A stretch of 64,000 nucleotides of DNA from Thalassotalea euphylliae (lineage in GTDB: Bacteria > Pseudomonadota > Gammaproteobacteria > Enterobacterales > Alteromonadaceae), in NCBI RefSeq assembly GCF_003390375.1, contig NZ_QUOT01000002.1:59689-123688 (forward strand), in the 5' to 3' direction. Shown in pieces: positions 1 through 8,863 of this stretch. Made by a program: the position numbers and the translations under genes. The stretch's first letter is position 1; each line of letters starts with the position of its first letter. The notes under the pieces are model-generated. The model had not been told where the DNA came from and searched no databases. It was given only the letters and a program-made list of their open reading frames with translations.

Positions 1-2
1 GC

Positions 3-44
3 CGCCGCGCTTATGCCTTCATGCAGAACTGTTTGAGAAAATAA
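3..44 (+). CDS. Possible 3' end of an upstream gene (partial)
   Basis: Frame 3 is open from the window edge to a TAA at 42-44 and encodes a short basic tail ending NCLRK. A second frame (2-61) is also open to a stop, so the sequence cannot decide between them. A MarR-type regulator often precedes an HlyD/DUF2955 pump pair, and such a tail would fit, but that is context only. Treat as a guess. Confidence 0.2.
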   Translation, partial: RRAYAFMQNCLRK

Positions 45-170
45 GTAAATATCGTCTAGATTAGCTTTCATTGTCCTATTTTTAGCACTTATGTGTGTTG
101 TCTATCATTCTACTGCACAACTGAGAATATATATATAATTCGCGTGATTTTGGTAACTGAGGTAACAGTT

Positions 171-1235
171 TTGTCTGCTGAAAAAACGTTTAAGCGCTGG
201 ATGGGGTCATTAATTGTCCTATTTATTTTACTATTTGCATATATTGTTGTTGCAGATCGCCATGCGCCACTAACAAGTGAAGGTCGTGTACAAAGCTATG
301 TAGTTCAGCTATCACCTGAAATCACAGGTAACGTCGTTGACGTGCATGTTCACAACAACCAGCAGGTCAAAAAAGGCGACGTTATTATCTCGATTGATCG
401 CCGTAAGTTTGAAATTGCGTTGGATAAAGCCAAGCTATCCTTGCAGTCGGCCATTGATCAAGAGAACACCCTTTACTCGCAACGTGAAGCAGCACAAGCG
501 CGAATCGCACGTGCTAAAGCGACCTACAATAATGCTGAGCTTGAACATACCCGTATTGAAAAACTATTTGGCCAAGCCTTAATTTCAAAAGCGCAACTAG
601 ACAACGCGCTTGCCGCGTTGCAAGTTGCTTCAGCAAACCTAAGAGCTGAGCAAGAGAGCCTCAACGTCGTTGAAAGCCAATTAGGTGAAGCACGCGGTCA
701 AAGTACTCCAGTTAAAATCGCACGCAATAGCATTGAACAGGCAGAGCTTGACTTGCAGTACACGCAAATTCTTGCGCCAAACGATGGTATCGTCACTAAC
801 TTGCAGGTACAAAAAGGTACTATCGCAAGAGCCAACCAACCAATCTTAACCTTTGTTCCAACTGAAACTATGTGGGTAACGGCAGACTTTCGTGAAAAGT
901 CGTTGGCCAATACCACACAGGGCAACGGTGCTTTTGTTACCTTTGACGCTTTTCCGGGCAAAATTTATCGCTTTAGCTTAGCAAGCCGAGATTTTGGTAT
1001 TTCAGCCGTACAGCAAGCGCCTGATGGTAAACTAGCAAAAGTTGAAGTGAACAATCGCTGGGTACGAGACGCGCAGCGTATTCGCGTTAACTTTGACAGT
1101 GAAGATGAATTACCTTCAGGCTTATTCGTGGGCTCACGTGCAACGGTGACCATCTACCCAAGTAATAGCGATTTCTGGTCAATGATGGCAAAAGCACAAA
1201 TTAAATTAGTGAGCTGGTATCACTACATTTACTAA
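171..1235 (+). CDS. HlyD/EmrA-family periplasmic adaptor (membrane fusion protein)
   Basis: Adaptor subunit that links an inner-membrane pump to the outer membrane. I start it at TTG 171, not the ATG at 93, because a GAGGT ribosome site ends 7 bases before the TTG and the protein then opens like the family: a short cytoplasmic head, one membrane anchor (about residues 12-28), a first lipoyl-like half (about 45-76), a long alpha-helical hairpin rich in Ala, Gln and Glu (about 85-190), a second lipoyl-like half with LAPNDGIV (about 205-235) and a beta-barrel region. The length, 354 aa, is normal. It lies 23 bp upstream of a DUF2955/FUSC-like membrane protein and is surely co-transcribed with it, as in AaeAB-like aromatic-acid efflux pairs. 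The exported substrate cannot be read from the sequence. Confidence 0.85.
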   Translation: MSAEKTFKRWMGSLIVLFILLFAYIVVADRHAPLTSEGRVQSYVVQLSPEITGNVVDVHVHNNQQVKKGDVIISIDRRKFEIALDKAKLSLQSAIDQENTLYSQREAAQARIARAKATYNNAELEHTRIEKLFGQALISKAQLDNALAALQVASANLRAEQESLNVVESQLGEARGQSTPVKIARNSIEQAELDLQYTQILAPNDGIVTNLQVQKGTIARANQPILTFVPTETMWVTADFREKSLANTTQGNGAFVTFDAFPGKIYRFSLASRDFGISAVQQAPDGKLAKVEVNNRWVRDAQRIRVNFDSEDELPSGLFVGSRATVTIYPSNSDFWSMMAKAQIKLVSWYHYIY

Positions 1236-1258
1236 GGCGTATTGACGGAGCTATTGGC

Positions 1259-2299
1259 ATGAAAGCAATGCGTATTTGGTTTGTCAGCTCACTTGGGTTG
1301 GCACTGAGCATGATTTTCGACTGGAACTACGGCTTCTTGGCCGTACTCATTCCAGCCTTCGTGCTTAACTTAGAAAAAGGTTTTGGCCTGCCATTCATTG
1401 TCATGCTGGTGTTTTCCATCATTTTTGGCTCAGCCGAAGCAACCATTATTCTCGAGCTATTCCAAGCGCATCCGTTATTACTCACCGGCGCCGTTGCCAT
1501 CTTTATGCTGATAAAATGCATTGCCATGATGCACCAAATTACTTACTTATTTGGTTTTATGGGGATCTTTATTGGCTCTATGGTGTTTAATTACGCCAGC
1601 TATGACTACTTTGATATTACCGATTTTAATATCAACATGTGGATTATCGCACTCATTAGTGTCCTCAACTATTTACTCGCGCACTGGCTGTTTTCTGATC
1701 CCAAGGGCACTGAACCTGCGCCGGAAGAAGACCCTTTTGCCGCCAAAACGGAAGCGGAAAAAATTGCACAAGTTGCAATGGGCTGGGTTGTTGCCATGAG
1801 CTTATTCTTTGTTTTCCAAACTATGGATCTTATTGATTCACTACCAGTACTTGTATCAGTGGTTATTATGCTGTCACCACTGAGTCTGCAAGGTGGTATT
1901 GGCGTTGGTAAAGTGCGTGTTATTGGCACGGCACTAGGTTGTATTATGGGGCTTGTCCTGCATGTAATGTTAGGCAAATGGATAAATAACCCACTGCTAT
2001 TCTGGCTTGGTTTCACTATTTTGATGGGCGTGATTAGCCTGCTATTTAACAAAGGCATGATCCCATCGGCGATAGGCTTTTCGGCGACATCAGCATTTTC
2101 AGTTCCGTTGACAACCGCATTTATTCCAGGCCAGCAAGATGCCACCTTCTCAATTCTCTATCGCTTTAGCTCTATCTTTGTTGGTGTTGTGGTTTTGGTC
2201 ATGGTGATGACCGTTGCCCACCAAAGCATTAACAAGTTTATTATTGGCCCTAAGCAAAAGCGTGCAGCGCGCAAGCTTGGCGATAAAAAGCCAGCTTAG
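1259..2299 (+). CDS. DUF2955 / FUSC-like inner-membrane efflux protein
   Basis: A 346 aa polytopic protein with two blocks of hydrophobic helices (about residues 5-150 and 165-325) separated by an acidic, Pro-rich linker (PAPEEDPF), and a basic C-terminus. This is the architecture of DUF2955 proteins, relatives of the FUSC/AaeB efflux family. A GGAG ribosome site lies 8 bases before the ATG. It follows the HlyD adaptor directly and is followed by a terminator, so the two form a two-gene pump operon. An outer-membrane partner is not encoded nearby and is presumably shared (TolC type; inference). Confidence 0.75.
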   Translation: MKAMRIWFVSSLGLALSMIFDWNYGFLAVLIPAFVLNLEKGFGLPFIVMLVFSIIFGSAEATIILELFQAHPLLLTGAVAIFMLIKCIAMMHQITYLFGFMGIFIGSMVFNYASYDYFDITDFNINMWIIALISVLNYLLAHWLFSDPKGTEPAPEEDPFAAKTEAEKIAQVAMGWVVAMSLFFVFQTMDLIDSLPVLVSVVIMLSPLSLQGGIGVGKVRVIGTALGCIMGLVLHVMLGKWINNPLLFWLGFTILMGVISLLFNKGMIPSAIGFSATSAFSVPLTTAFIPGQQDATFSILYRFSSIFVGVVVLVMVMTVAHQSINKFIIGPKQKRAARKLGDKKPA

Positions 2300-2352
2300 C
2301 CAATGCTCTGAAAGCTGAGTTGAAAAAAATTTAATATCAAAAACTTAAACGT

Positions 2353-2385
2353 AAAAAGGCGAACTTAATTGTTCGCCTTTTTTGT
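2353..2385. terminator. Bidirectional rho-independent terminator
   Basis: Nine-base stem AAGGCGAAC/GTTCGCCTT flanked by an A-tract on the left and a T-tract on the right. It sits between two convergent genes (the DUF2955 pump gene and the reductase gene) and can serve both. Confidence 0.8.
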
Positions 2386-2410
2386 ACTTCTTAAGTTAAA
2401 ACGGACTAAC

Positions 2411-3574
2411 TTAAACGGCTTGTGCATCAAGCTCTTTGTTGCTACTCGCATTCTCATTAAAAACAGGGTAATCGGTATAACCGATATCGGTACCACCGTA
2501 CATCGTTGTTGGGTCAACAGGGTTTAATGGCCAATTATTGGCGATGCGTGTCGGTAAATCGGGGTTAGCAATAAAACCTCGACCAAAGCCAAAAATATCA
2601 CCCAGATTTTTCGCTAACATTTGCTCCGCTCGTTTTGCGGTGTATTTGCCAGCATACATCACCAAGCCATCAAAGTTATCTCGAACACCTTGGTAAAAAG
2701 CGTCTGGTAAACCTGAAGCCCCATCCCAGTCAGCCTCGGCGAGTGATACATAAGCAATACCAATGCTGTTAACTGTTTTCACCGCTTCGATATAAGTCTG
2801 TTGAGGGTCACTTTCGACTAACCCCAGGTACACCCTATCTTCAGTGGTACTTTCAAACAGTGGCGCAAAGCGAACACCAACTTTGTCTGGCCCCATAACA
2901 TCAGCAACCGCTTGGGTGATTTCTTTCAAAAAGCGCAAACGATTCTCCAAACTACCACCGTATTTATCGGTGCGCTGATTGGTATGCTCAGAAATAAATT
3001 GGTTGACGATATACCCATTGGCACAATGTAACTCAACACCGTCAAAACCCGCCGCTTTCGCGTTTATCGCTGCTTGTTTGTACAGGCCAACAAGTTCTTC
3101 TACTTCGCTGGTCGATAATGCCCTTGGCTGGCTTGGCTCAGCTAATGCGCCTTGACCTGGGGCAGTTTCAATGAAAACGCTTACTGCATCTGCGCGAATT
3201 GCAGACGGTGCGACAGGCGCATCACCATTTGGCTGAAGCGATGTATGCGAAACACGGCCAACGTGCCAAAGCTGCGCGAATATTGTACCGCCAGCTTGGT
3301 GCACGGCATCTGTCACTAAGCGCCAGCCAGCAACTTGGGCTTCACTATAAATACCAGGTGTCCAAGCATAGCCTTGACCACGAGGTTCAATCTGAGTTCC
3401 TTCGGTAACCATAAAGCCGGCGCCAGCACGTTGAGTGTAATATTTCGCCATAAGCTGGTTGGGAATATCACCCGGTTGTGAGCTACGAGAACGGGTTAAT
3501 GGAGGCAGTACAATACGGTTGCGTAATGAGTATGGCCCTAAATTAACAGAGCTAAATAATGAGGAATGCTGCAT
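2411..3574 (-). CDS. Old yellow enzyme family alkene reductase (NemA-like)
   Basis: FMN-dependent NAD(P)H oxidoreductase that reduces activated C=C bonds or nitro groups. The TIM barrel opens with NRIVLPPLTRSR. The active-site pair His183/Asn186 is in ELHCANGY, followed by the conserved NQRTDKYGGSLENR, and the FMN phosphate region near the end reads FGRGFIANPDL. I start at ATG 3574 (387 aa) because it is preceded by CAGGAAAT; a longer frame to 3619 adds 15 unconserved residues. It is divergent from a LysR regulator with a gap of 75 bp, a classic regulator-target pair. NemA in E. coli is induced by electrophiles through another regulator type, so the inducer here is unknown. Confidence 0.9.
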   Translation of the reverse strand: MQHSSLFSSVNLGPYSLRNRIVLPPLTRSRSSQPGDIPNQLMAKYYTQRAGAGFMVTEGTQIEPRGQGYAWTPGIYSEAQVAGWRLVTDAVHQAGGTIFAQLWHVGRVSHTSLQPNGDAPVAPSAIRADAVSVFIETAPGQGALAEPSQPRALSTSEVEELVGLYKQAAINAKAAGFDGVELHCANGYIVNQFISEHTNQRTDKYGGSLENRLRFLKEITQAVADVMGPDKVGVRFAPLFESTTEDRVYLGLVESDPQQTYIEAVKTVNSIGIAYVSLAEADWDGASGLPDAFYQGVRDNFDGLVMYAGKYTAKRAEQMLAKNLGDIFGFGRGFIANPDLPTRIANNWPLNPVDPTTMYGGTDIGYTDYPVFNENASSNKELDAQAV

Positions 3575-3649
3575 TTTATTTCCTGTAGCGAATTTTGTAT
3601 GGAATTTTAGATTCGCCAAGATACAATTAAAAACAACTATTAACTGTTA

Positions 3650-4552
3650 GTGATACAAGTGAATCTTTTATCTAAAATTGATATTCGACAATTGCAGGTG
3701 CTCAAAGCCCTGCTGGAAAAGCGCAACCTGTCAAAAGTAGCAGATCAACTTGGCATCAGTCAGCAAGCTGTAAGCGAACAACTAAAGAAGCTTCGCCACA
3801 ATTTTGATGATCGCTTATTTATACGCACCAGTAATGGTGTTGTGCCAACGCCATTCGCGCAATCACTGCAAACAAAAGTGACTAGAGCACTGGCGAGCAT
3901 TGAAGATCTTTTGATCGCAGAAGAGTTCGACCCAAAAACCATTAGTACAACATTTACAATCTGCTCTACTGATCTTGAGCAAACCGTGATACTGCCAAAA
4001 TTTCTTACCCTATTGCGCAAACATGCGCCCAAGGTGAAGCTGGCAGTAAAAACATTAAGCCTAGATGATATCGACTCTAGTTTGCTTACCGGCAAGGTGG
4101 ATTTGGTAATAACTAACCCGATGTTTGCACCGAATAACTACCCGAGCACAACGCTTTATCAAGAGCAATATTTATGTGTTGCCTCGAAAGATAACCAAGA
4201 TATAGCTGTTCAGTCGAGCATTAGCGATGTCGCAAAGATCCCTCAACTGGTAGTGTCACCATCAAGAGGAGAATTTAGTGGCGCAGCCAATAAATGGTTT
4301 GCCGATCAAGGTCACCCGAGAAATGTCGTACTTTCCGTACCAACCTTTACCGCGGCTAAGGCATGTATCGCGCATAGTGATTTATGTGGATTTATACCTG
4401 CTCGCTTGCTACCCGATCCAACGTTGAAAATTATTAGCTTAGACAAACAAGTCCCGGGGTTTGATGTCATTGCCGTATGGCATCAACGTTCAAGCCAAGA
4501 CAAACTGCATACGTATATTCGCGAACTACTAATGCAAGCTGCGAGTGAATAG
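3650..4552 (+). CDS. LysR-family transcriptional regulator
   Basis: A 300 aa LysR protein: N-terminal winged helix-turn-helix (about residues 10-70, with LSKVADQLGISQQAVSEQLK as recognition segment) and a substrate-binding-like effector domain (about 95-295). The start is GTG 3650; a second in-frame GTG lies 9 bases on. It is divergent from the old-yellow-enzyme gene, so it very likely controls that gene and itself from the 75 bp intergenic region. The effector domain has ICSTD and DLVITNP signatures, as in the NodD/SyrM-like branch. The ligand is unknown. Confidence 0.85.
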   Translation: MIQVNLLSKIDIRQLQVLKALLEKRNLSKVADQLGISQQAVSEQLKKLRHNFDDRLFIRTSNGVVPTPFAQSLQTKVTRALASIEDLLIAEEFDPKTISTTFTICSTDLEQTVILPKFLTLLRKHAPKVKLAVKTLSLDDIDSSLLTGKVDLVITNPMFAPNNYPSTTLYQEQYLCVASKDNQDIAVQSSISDVAKIPQLVVSPSRGEFSGAANKWFADQGHPRNVVLSVPTFTAAKACIAHSDLCGFIPARLLPDPTLKIISLDKQVPGFDVIAVWHQRSSQDKLHTYIRELLMQAASE

Positions 4553-4661
4553 ACTAAATAGTGCAGTGTGCATCAAAGAAAACAGCTTACTGGTCATAGA
4601 CGTTTGTTACTTCGTTAACAGGCATTAATTTCCATGCACTGCCAGTTCATACGAAATAGTA

Positions 4662-6755
4662 CTAGACCTCGGTTAGCAAAGACTTTTCTAAGAAGGTTTC
4701 GGTAAGCTGCTGAGCGGTTAGCGGTCGATGCAAATAGTAGCCTTGCACAAAATCACAACCGTGCTTGTTGAGAAAATCTAGTTGTGCTTGGTTTTCTACA
4801 CACTCAGCGACCAGTTTTAACTTCAAACTATGGGCAAGCAAAATAGTAGAGCACGCGATCCCGCGACTTGACTCGTTTTCCTCTAAGTCATTCACAAACA
4901 TACCATCGAGCTTTAAGGTATCAACGGGCAGGTTTTTCAAATACTGTAGCGAAGAATAGCCAGTACCAAAGTCGTCTATGGCAATGCGAATACCTAGCGC
5001 TTGTAATCGCTTTAGCTGAGTGATAGTTGTGGTTGAATGGTCTAAAAACACGTCTTCGGTAATTTCCAGTTCAAGCTGATGGTAACCAATCCCAGCTTGG
5101 GTCACTTGTGCTTGAATAAAGTCGTATAAATCGGGTGCTAATAAATGGCTAGAAGAAATGTTAACACCGACTACTAAATCCGTTATCCCTTGCCCTTGCC
5201 ACTTTTTGAGCTGTTGGCAGGCACTGGCAATGACCCATTTGCCCAACTCGTTAATGTAGCCAATCTCTTCTGCAACAGGAATAAAGTCAGCAGGGCTAAC
5301 ACGGCCAAGTTGAGGGTTATGCCAACGCAATAGAGCCTCGGCTTTTCGGTAGCCGCTGTTACTCAGGGATACCTGAGGCTGATATACAAGGAAAAGCTCA
5401 TTGTTCGCTACAGCATTGCGAAGATTATTTTCGAGTTCAAGCCGCTTGTACGACAAAATATTCATTTCTTTGCTGTAAACGCTATAGCTTCCCGGGCCTT
5501 TGGCTTTAGCATAATACATACTAGCGTCAGCATTTTTCAGCAGCGTAGTGCTATCTTCACCGTGTTCAGGGTAGATACCAATACCAACGCTCGTACTAAC
5601 ATGCAATTCTCTGTCTTGCAGCTTAACTGGCTGCAAAAATAGATCATTAATCAAGTGCGCAATGTTAGTTGCTTCCGCTTCATGTGGGAGTTGCTCGATT
5701 AAGTAAACAAATTCATCACCACCAAGTCTTGCTACCACATCAGAAGTTCGGCCACTATAATCACTTAATCGAGACAATCGACTGGCTATTTTCTGCAATA
5801 GTTGATCGCCCACATTGTGCCCTAAACTATCATTGATAATTTTGAAGCGATCGATGTCCATAAATAGCACCGCCAGCTGGTGGCCATTACTTTGTGCCCT
5901 ATTAATGGCACCATCTAAGCGTGTCATCAATAAATGGCGATTAGGTAGTTGTGTGAGCGAGTCGAAGTTGGCTTGTTGATAAAGTTGCTTAGTGCGCTCA
6001 TCGACTAGTTTTTGCAAATTTGAGCTGTGCTGAGTAAGCTTATCTTCGCGCTCTTGCACGACATCAAGCATATGATTAAAACCATTTGCTAAGGTCGAAA
6101 ACTCATCTTGGCTAGTTAAGCTAAGGCGCCCTTGATAATCTTTTTTCTCACTTATTTGTTCAACGTGTTCCACCATCGATGCCAACGGCACAGTAATAAT
6201 CCGCTGTAACAGCCTTGCAAGCACGTAGGTTAAAAGTAAACTCAAGAGCAAAACGCTCAGAATAACCTTTTGATAATAGGCTCGTTTATCGTTAATTTTG
6301 TCAACATTGGCGCGAATATACACATGCCCAAGCAATTCACCTTCAAGTGTTACTGGCTCAACCACATCAAAGTAGTTTGCCATCATCAATGGGCTATTGT
6401 TGAGGTTAAGCGTCGCTGGCTTTAGCTGGGTATTTTTATCAGATTCGGCAAACATAGTATTGTCAGCAAGCAATACTGCGACGTATTCAATACCGTTCTT
6501 ATTGTTGATTAACCGCAGGGTATCTCGCACGGTCGGCAGGTCGTTAAAGGCAAGCGCAGACTCAATCGTAGCGCTAATCAAAGACGCCTGTATTTGCACA
6601 GTACTAATTTCTGACGCTTCTATCTGCTTAATTTCGTGACGGTAAATAAACAATGTTGAACTGGTTAGTACAATCATGCTGATAAGCATCATCATAAGGC
6701 TCAACTTATAGCGAATGGATAAACGTCGAATTTTGTTTAGCACAGCTGACAACAC
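4662..6755 (-). CDS. Membrane GGDEF-EAL protein with CHASE8-like sensor (YfiN-like)
   Basis: Dual cyclic-di-GMP enzyme, 697 aa. Order: TM1 (about 17-37), periplasmic sensor resembling CHASE8 (about 40-155), TM2 (about 163-185), HAMP (about 185-240), short coiled coil, GGDEF domain with intact GGDEF at 345-349 and an RTSD inhibitory I-site five residues before it, and EAL domain with EALLRW at 473-478. Both catalytic signatures are intact, so it could make or degrade c-di-GMP. It lies 12 bp downstream of a YfiR-type periplasmic protein, which in Pseudomonas represses the YfiN cyclase. Unlike YfiN/TpbB, it carries an additional EAL domain. Likely regulated post-translationally by that neighbour (inference). 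Confidence 0.88.
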   Translation of the reverse strand: MLSAVLNKIRRLSIRYKLSLMMMLISMIVLTSSTLFIYRHEIKQIEASEISTVQIQASLISATIESALAFNDLPTVRDTLRLINNKNGIEYVAVLLADNTMFAESDKNTQLKPATLNLNNSPLMMANYFDVVEPVTLEGELLGHVYIRANVDKINDKRAYYQKVILSVLLLSLLLTYVLARLLQRIITVPLASMVEHVEQISEKKDYQGRLSLTSQDEFSTLANGFNHMLDVVQEREDKLTQHSSNLQKLVDERTKQLYQQANFDSLTQLPNRHLLMTRLDGAINRAQSNGHQLAVLFMDIDRFKIINDSLGHNVGDQLLQKIASRLSRLSDYSGRTSDVVARLGGDEFVYLIEQLPHEAEATNIAHLINDLFLQPVKLQDRELHVSTSVGIGIYPEHGEDSTTLLKNADASMYYAKAKGPGSYSVYSKEMNILSYKRLELENNLRNAVANNELFLVYQPQVSLSNSGYRKAEALLRWHNPQLGRVSPADFIPVAEEIGYINELGKWVIASACQQLKKWQGQGITDLVVGVNISSSHLLAPDLYDFIQAQVTQAGIGYHQLELEITEDVFLDHSTTTITQLKRLQALGIRIAIDDFGTGYSSLQYLKNLPVDTLKLDGMFVNDLEENESSRGIACSTILLAHSLKLKLVAECVENQAQLDFLNKHGCDFVQGYYLHRPLTAQQLTETFLEKSLLTEV

Positions 6756-6767
6756 AATCTCGTTCCT

Positions 6768-7310
6768 TTATCGTCCAGTAATTTTCGCTAGTTTTAACAG
6801 TTGAGAGCTCATTGCTAGCCCTTGCTGCTTCACTTTGGTTAAATTAATCTCAAATTTTAGCCTGCTTTGTGCCAAATAGAAGTTCACCATTCCACCAGCA
6901 TCAATAAAGTCTTCATGTTGGCCAACAAGCAATACACGTTGTTGTGTGGCCAGATATCCAGCACTTGGCAAACTACTAAAAAAAGCAAGATGGCATCGCT
7001 CAAGGCTTTCGCCTTGTGGTATACGATTAATTTGTATGCTAGTTGATGCGCCTTTTGCCACTTTCGCGGCAAGTACTTGATCAATAAAGCCACCAAACAT
7101 ATCGTCACCGACCAAGCACAAGTGAATTTCGCTAGAGTTATCTGCCCACTGCACATAGCTAGGTAATTGCAGTAAGAAGCCAGCCATTACCTGATATTTT
7201 GTGCTAATTTCATCATTAGCACTCGAATGCGTCAGTGGTACTAGCGCTAAAATTAACGCGAGTATTGCTAACCTAACGTTTTGAACGCGTTGAGTAATTA
7301 ACTGAAACAT
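6768..7310 (-). CDS. YfiR family periplasmic protein (DUF4154)
   Basis: A 180 aa protein with a signal peptide (hydrophobic stretch about residues 13-30, cleavage near SSAND) and the DUF4154/YfiR pattern: FLLQLPSYVQW near the start, LCLVGDD, CHLAFFSS in the middle and FEINLTKVKQQGLAMSSQLLKLAK at the end. YfiR restrains the diguanylate cyclase YfiN in the periplasm and releases it under envelope or redox stress. Here the gene is flanked by a beta-barrel protein upstream and a CHASE8-like GGDEF-EAL protein 12 bp downstream, matching the three-part logic of YfiBNR, with a beta-barrel replacing the YfiB lipoprotein. Confidence 0.85.
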   Translation of the reverse strand: MFQLITQRVQNVRLAILALILALVPLTHSSANDEISTKYQVMAGFLLQLPSYVQWADNSSEIHLCLVGDDMFGGFIDQVLAAKVAKGASTSIQINRIPQGESLERCHLAFFSSLPSAGYLATQQRVLLVGQHEDFIDAGGMVNFYLAQSRLKFEINLTKVKQQGLAMSSQLLKLAKITGR

Positions 7311-7348
7311 GAAGTAGCGAGCGTTGTGCCGTATAAAATTAGTGATAA

Positions 7349-8413
7349 TTAAAACTCAGTTTGCCAACGCACTGCCGCATTGCCTTTTTCTTTGGTCTGA
7401 ACACCGTTTAGCGATTGGTAAACGGGCAAACTATATTCCAATGAAATTGTATGATCTGCTAACGTAAACTCTACGCCAGCAGCCGTATTCACTTGGCGAC
7501 CACCATAGTTATTCGGATTCGTAATATTGGCTGGATAAGGGAAAGGACCTGGTACCGTTATTTCATCATCACGGCCATTAATGCTGCCCCAATCGTGATA
7601 ACTGACTTTGGCAAACGGCTGAATGCTGTCATTGATTGTTAAGCGCGCCCAAGTGGATAACGCAAATCGATTACCTAAACGGTAATCGCGATCGTTCTTA
7701 CCCGTTCTAAGTTTTACAAATAAGTCTGCACCCAAACGCCAATCACCAAGCGTGTGTTGATAGCCCAAGCCACCGACAAAATCCCAAGTACCCGAGCCAA
7801 GCTGCATGGTATAAGGGAGCTGTTGGTCGCCAGCAGCCCTTGGGGTATCACCTTTTTGATCAATCGACCCTGTGGGTAGTGAAGCACCAACTGAATAGGT
7901 AACTTTGCGCGTTAAATCACGGAATAACACCGCTTTATAATCAATTGCCAAATCACCTAACCCCTGTGAATCAATCGTAAATTCAGGGTAGTTGGGCACA
8001 ATACTAATATGATCTGTGCTTTGGCGGATGAGTGGAATGGATAAACCAATTGATTGATTTTCATCGATGCGATAAGCCAGCTGCGAAATCACTGCTTCTT
8101 GCGTAATCACCGTTGGTAGTATCGGGTAGTTACTGTCGGTGCGAACTTCACCTGGACGAAACAATACTTCTTCGTTGCTCAGGTCGGTGCTACCTGTCAT
8201 ATAACCATCTAAGCGCATTTGCTTATATAATACACTTGCCTGCCAACGTTTATTTAAAGTAGCCGCATCTTCAATGGTAAGCGAAAGTAACTGCTGTAAA
8301 CTCATGTCAGCCATTTCTGACGGGGTATTTGCATGCAATTGAAAAGAGGTTAATGACGATGCCATTAACAAAGGAACAACAATTTTTAAAGTAGAACTAC
8401 AAGGATAATCCAT
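7349..8413 (-). CDS. Predicted outer-membrane beta-barrel protein
   Basis: A 354 aa protein with a signal peptide (residues 1-30, ending FQLHAN) and a long stretch of alternating amphipathic strands with many Tyr/Trp, ending in WQTEF, the aromatic C-terminus of outer-membrane barrels. It resembles the MetA-pathway phenol-degradation transporter-like barrels. After the signal peptide comes MSLQQLLSLTIEDAA, which looks like the short N-terminal motif of TonB-plug proteins co-encoded with YfiR. Start chosen at ATG 8413 (GGAT upstream); a longer frame to 8497 adds Cys/Trp-rich residues before the signal peptide and is unlikely. First gene of the YfiR/GGDEF-EAL operon. Function in signalling is inferred from position only. 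Confidence 0.65.
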   Translation of the reverse strand: MDYPCSSTLKIVVPLLMASSLTSFQLHANTPSEMADMSLQQLLSLTIEDAATLNKRWQASVLYKQMRLDGYMTGSTDLSNEEVLFRPGEVRTDSNYPILPTVITQEAVISQLAYRIDENQSIGLSIPLIRQSTDHISIVPNYPEFTIDSQGLGDLAIDYKAVLFRDLTRKVTYSVGASLPTGSIDQKGDTPRAAGDQQLPYTMQLGSGTWDFVGGLGYQHTLGDWRLGADLFVKLRTGKNDRDYRLGNRFALSTWARLTINDSIQPFAKVSYHDWGSINGRDDEITVPGPFPYPANITNPNNYGGRQVNTAAGVEFTLADHTISLEYSLPVYQSLNGVQTKEKGNAAVRWQTEF

Positions 8414-8863
8414 TAAATATCCATCACACTTTTTAAATGACGACTGTCCAGCACTTAATTGCCATTGAACACACCAGCACTTGAACACGAGTTGCAAATT
8501 ATAAATTTTTTGGGTATTTATTCAAATCATACCTGTTAGCGCTTTCAATGTACCTTCAAAAGCACTAACTCATAAGGTTTTTCCGCATAGATTTATTTTA
8601 CAGATACATAAAAGCGGAACATTAGACAGGCGATATCGCTTAATAATTTCGCCACTAATGCAATTCACAGACAAAAGTGCTCACAAGTCACACACTATTA
8701 CAGATTAAATTGTTAAATTGCATATAATAAGAGGCTGTCACGACATCTCGAATCAAAACGCTAATACTGCGTTTGCACAAGGCAAAGCTCGCAGCCTAAC
8801 CCTGTTGGTTTAGTCACACAAATCAGCTACTAAAATTGAACATTAACCTAAAACATACGCTCG
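8414..8863. other. Gene-free divergent region between beta-barrel operon and TSUP permease gene
   Basis: 450 bp without a credible gene. It must hold promoters for both divergent units. A TATAAT at 8723-8728 (plus strand) is a plausible -10 box but I see no well-spaced -35. The right part contains the structured leader listed at 8732-8797. Confidence 0.5.
8732..8797 (+). promoter_or_regulatory. Candidate structured leader with mutually exclusive hairpins
   Basis: Starting just after the TATAAT at 8723, an outer helix AGGCTG (8732-8737)/CAGCCT (8792-8797) encloses AAACGC (8756-8761)/GCGTTT (8769-8774). The second arm of that hairpin overlaps the first arm of an alternative one, TTTGC (8772-8776)/GCAAA (8782-8786). 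Overlapping, mutually exclusive helices are typical of switching leaders. No known riboswitch class is recognised and no covariation can be tested here. Confidence 0.3.

Noticed and set aside
93..170. ATG at 93 as start of the HlyD-family gene
   Set aside because: The N-terminal extension is Cys-rich and not family-like; TTG 171 has the ribosome site.
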